Positions 5,866 through 6,324 of a DNA stretch of 6,324 nucleotides are shown here, piece after piece. Made by a program: the position numbers and the translations under genes. The notes beneath the pieces were generated by a model. It worked only from the letters and a program-made list of their open reading frames with translations. It made no database searches and was not told where the DNA came from. Each line of letters opens with the position of its first letter. The first letter of the stretch is position 1. Source of the stretch: an uncultured Lachnospiraceae bacterium (lineage in GTDB: Bacteria; Bacillota; Clostridia; Lachnospirales; Lachnospiraceae); assembly GCA_947175775.1 (NCBI GenBank), contig CAMWNY010000160.1, forward strand, positions 1-6,324, given 5' to 3'.

Positions 5866-6324
5866 ATGTATTCATATGAGATTCGTGCAGGTTACAGTGC
5901 AGTGGATGAGGCGTTCCAAATGAAAGTGACGTCAATGCTTGACTGCTTTCAGGATGCGGCGATTTTTGAGGCGGAGAACGGCGGGAAGATTAATACGCAG
6001 TATTTGAATGAAAAGGGGCTTGTGTGGCTTTTGAGCGCATGGCAGATTGTTATTGACAGGAGACCGAAGCTCAACGAGCGTATTCAGATAACAACATTCC
6101 CATATGATTTTAAAGGCTTTTTGGGATACCGGAATTTTATGATAACGGACGCACAGGATGCGGTGATTGTGAAAGCGGCTTCGATTTGGACACTGCTTAA
6201 TACCATGAAGGGACTGCCCGCAAAGCCGACGCAGGAATTGCTTGACGGATATGATTTGGCGCCAAAGCTTGCGATGGAGTATGCTCCGCGAAAAATTGCC
6301 GTTTTGGGCGAGGGTGTGCAGCAG
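5866..6324 (+). CDS. Acyl-ACP thioesterase, N-terminal part (3' partial)
   Basis: The 153 visible residues match the N-terminal hotdog domain of the bacterial FatA/FatB-like acyl-ACP thioesterases, which release free fatty acids from acyl carrier protein in the cytoplasm. Family-like segments are MYSYEIRAGYSAVDE at the start, MLDCFQDAAIFEAE (about 24-37), KGLVWLLSAWQIVIDRRPKL with NERIQI (about 50-75) and TFPYDFKGFLGYRNFMI (about 77-93). A typical family member is about 240-250 residues, so roughly 90-100 residues including the second hotdog domain lie beyond the right edge and the full catalytic set cannot be checked. The start is the ATG behind GGAGG; the N-terminus fits the family. It follows traX by 89 nt on the same strand. 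Confidence 0.9.
   Translation, partial: MYSYEIRAGYSAVDEAFQMKVTSMLDCFQDAAIFEAENGGKINTQYLNEKGLVWLLSAWQIVIDRRPKLNERIQITTFPYDFKGFLGYRNFMITDAQDAVIVKAASIWTLLNTMKGLPAKPTQELLDGYDLAPKLAMEYAPRKIAVLGEGVQQ

Noticed and set aside
1..6324. CRISPR array, tRNA, rRNA or complete insertion sequence
   Set aside because: No spaced direct repeat array, no tRNA cloverleaf or rRNA segment and no transposase frame could be recognised.

Overview
The window looks like a chromosomal segment of a Gram-positive anaerobe in class Clostridia, probably Lachnospiraceae. That placement is inferred from the SCIFF peptide and its radical SAM maturase (a near-signature pair of Clostridia), a fused SecDF, AGGAGG-type ribosome binding sites, extended -10 promoters and a mid-range GC content. 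All recognised genes are on the + strand and no mobile gene is intact in the window.

Layout: (1) nt 1-750, the 3' part of a GH25 lysozyme-type muramidase with a C-terminal SH3-like domain. (2) nt 800-1015, an extended -10 promoter, a leader and the 47-residue six-cysteine ranthipeptide precursor SCIFF (scfA). (3) nt 1016-1295, a 280-nt gap without a credible gene. It holds four consecutive stem-loops ending in a terminator-like hairpin, preceded by two extended -10 like motifs. This is the most unexplained part of the window. (4) nt 1296-2672, the SCIFF maturase (scfB) with a TTG start. (5) nt 2728-4971, a SecD-SecF fusion, closed by a strong, nearly symmetric terminator at 4977-5006. (6) nt 5087-5776, a multi-pass TraX-family protein. 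(7) nt 5866 to the right edge, the N-terminal part of an acyl-ACP thioesterase.

How the parts work together: scfA encodes the substrate and scfB the enzyme that installs a Cys-to-Thr thioether in it. SecDF follows scfB after only 55 nt and is probably co-transcribed; it powers late Sec export, but a role in exporting the ranthipeptide is not shown by the sequence. TraX and the thioesterase lie beyond the terminator and belong to a separate unit. The lysozyme upstream is a wall hydrolase with no obvious link to the RiPP.

The two points most worth following up are the structured scfA-scfB intergenic element and the alanine that replaces the normally conserved aspartate in the SecF transmembrane motif of SecDF.
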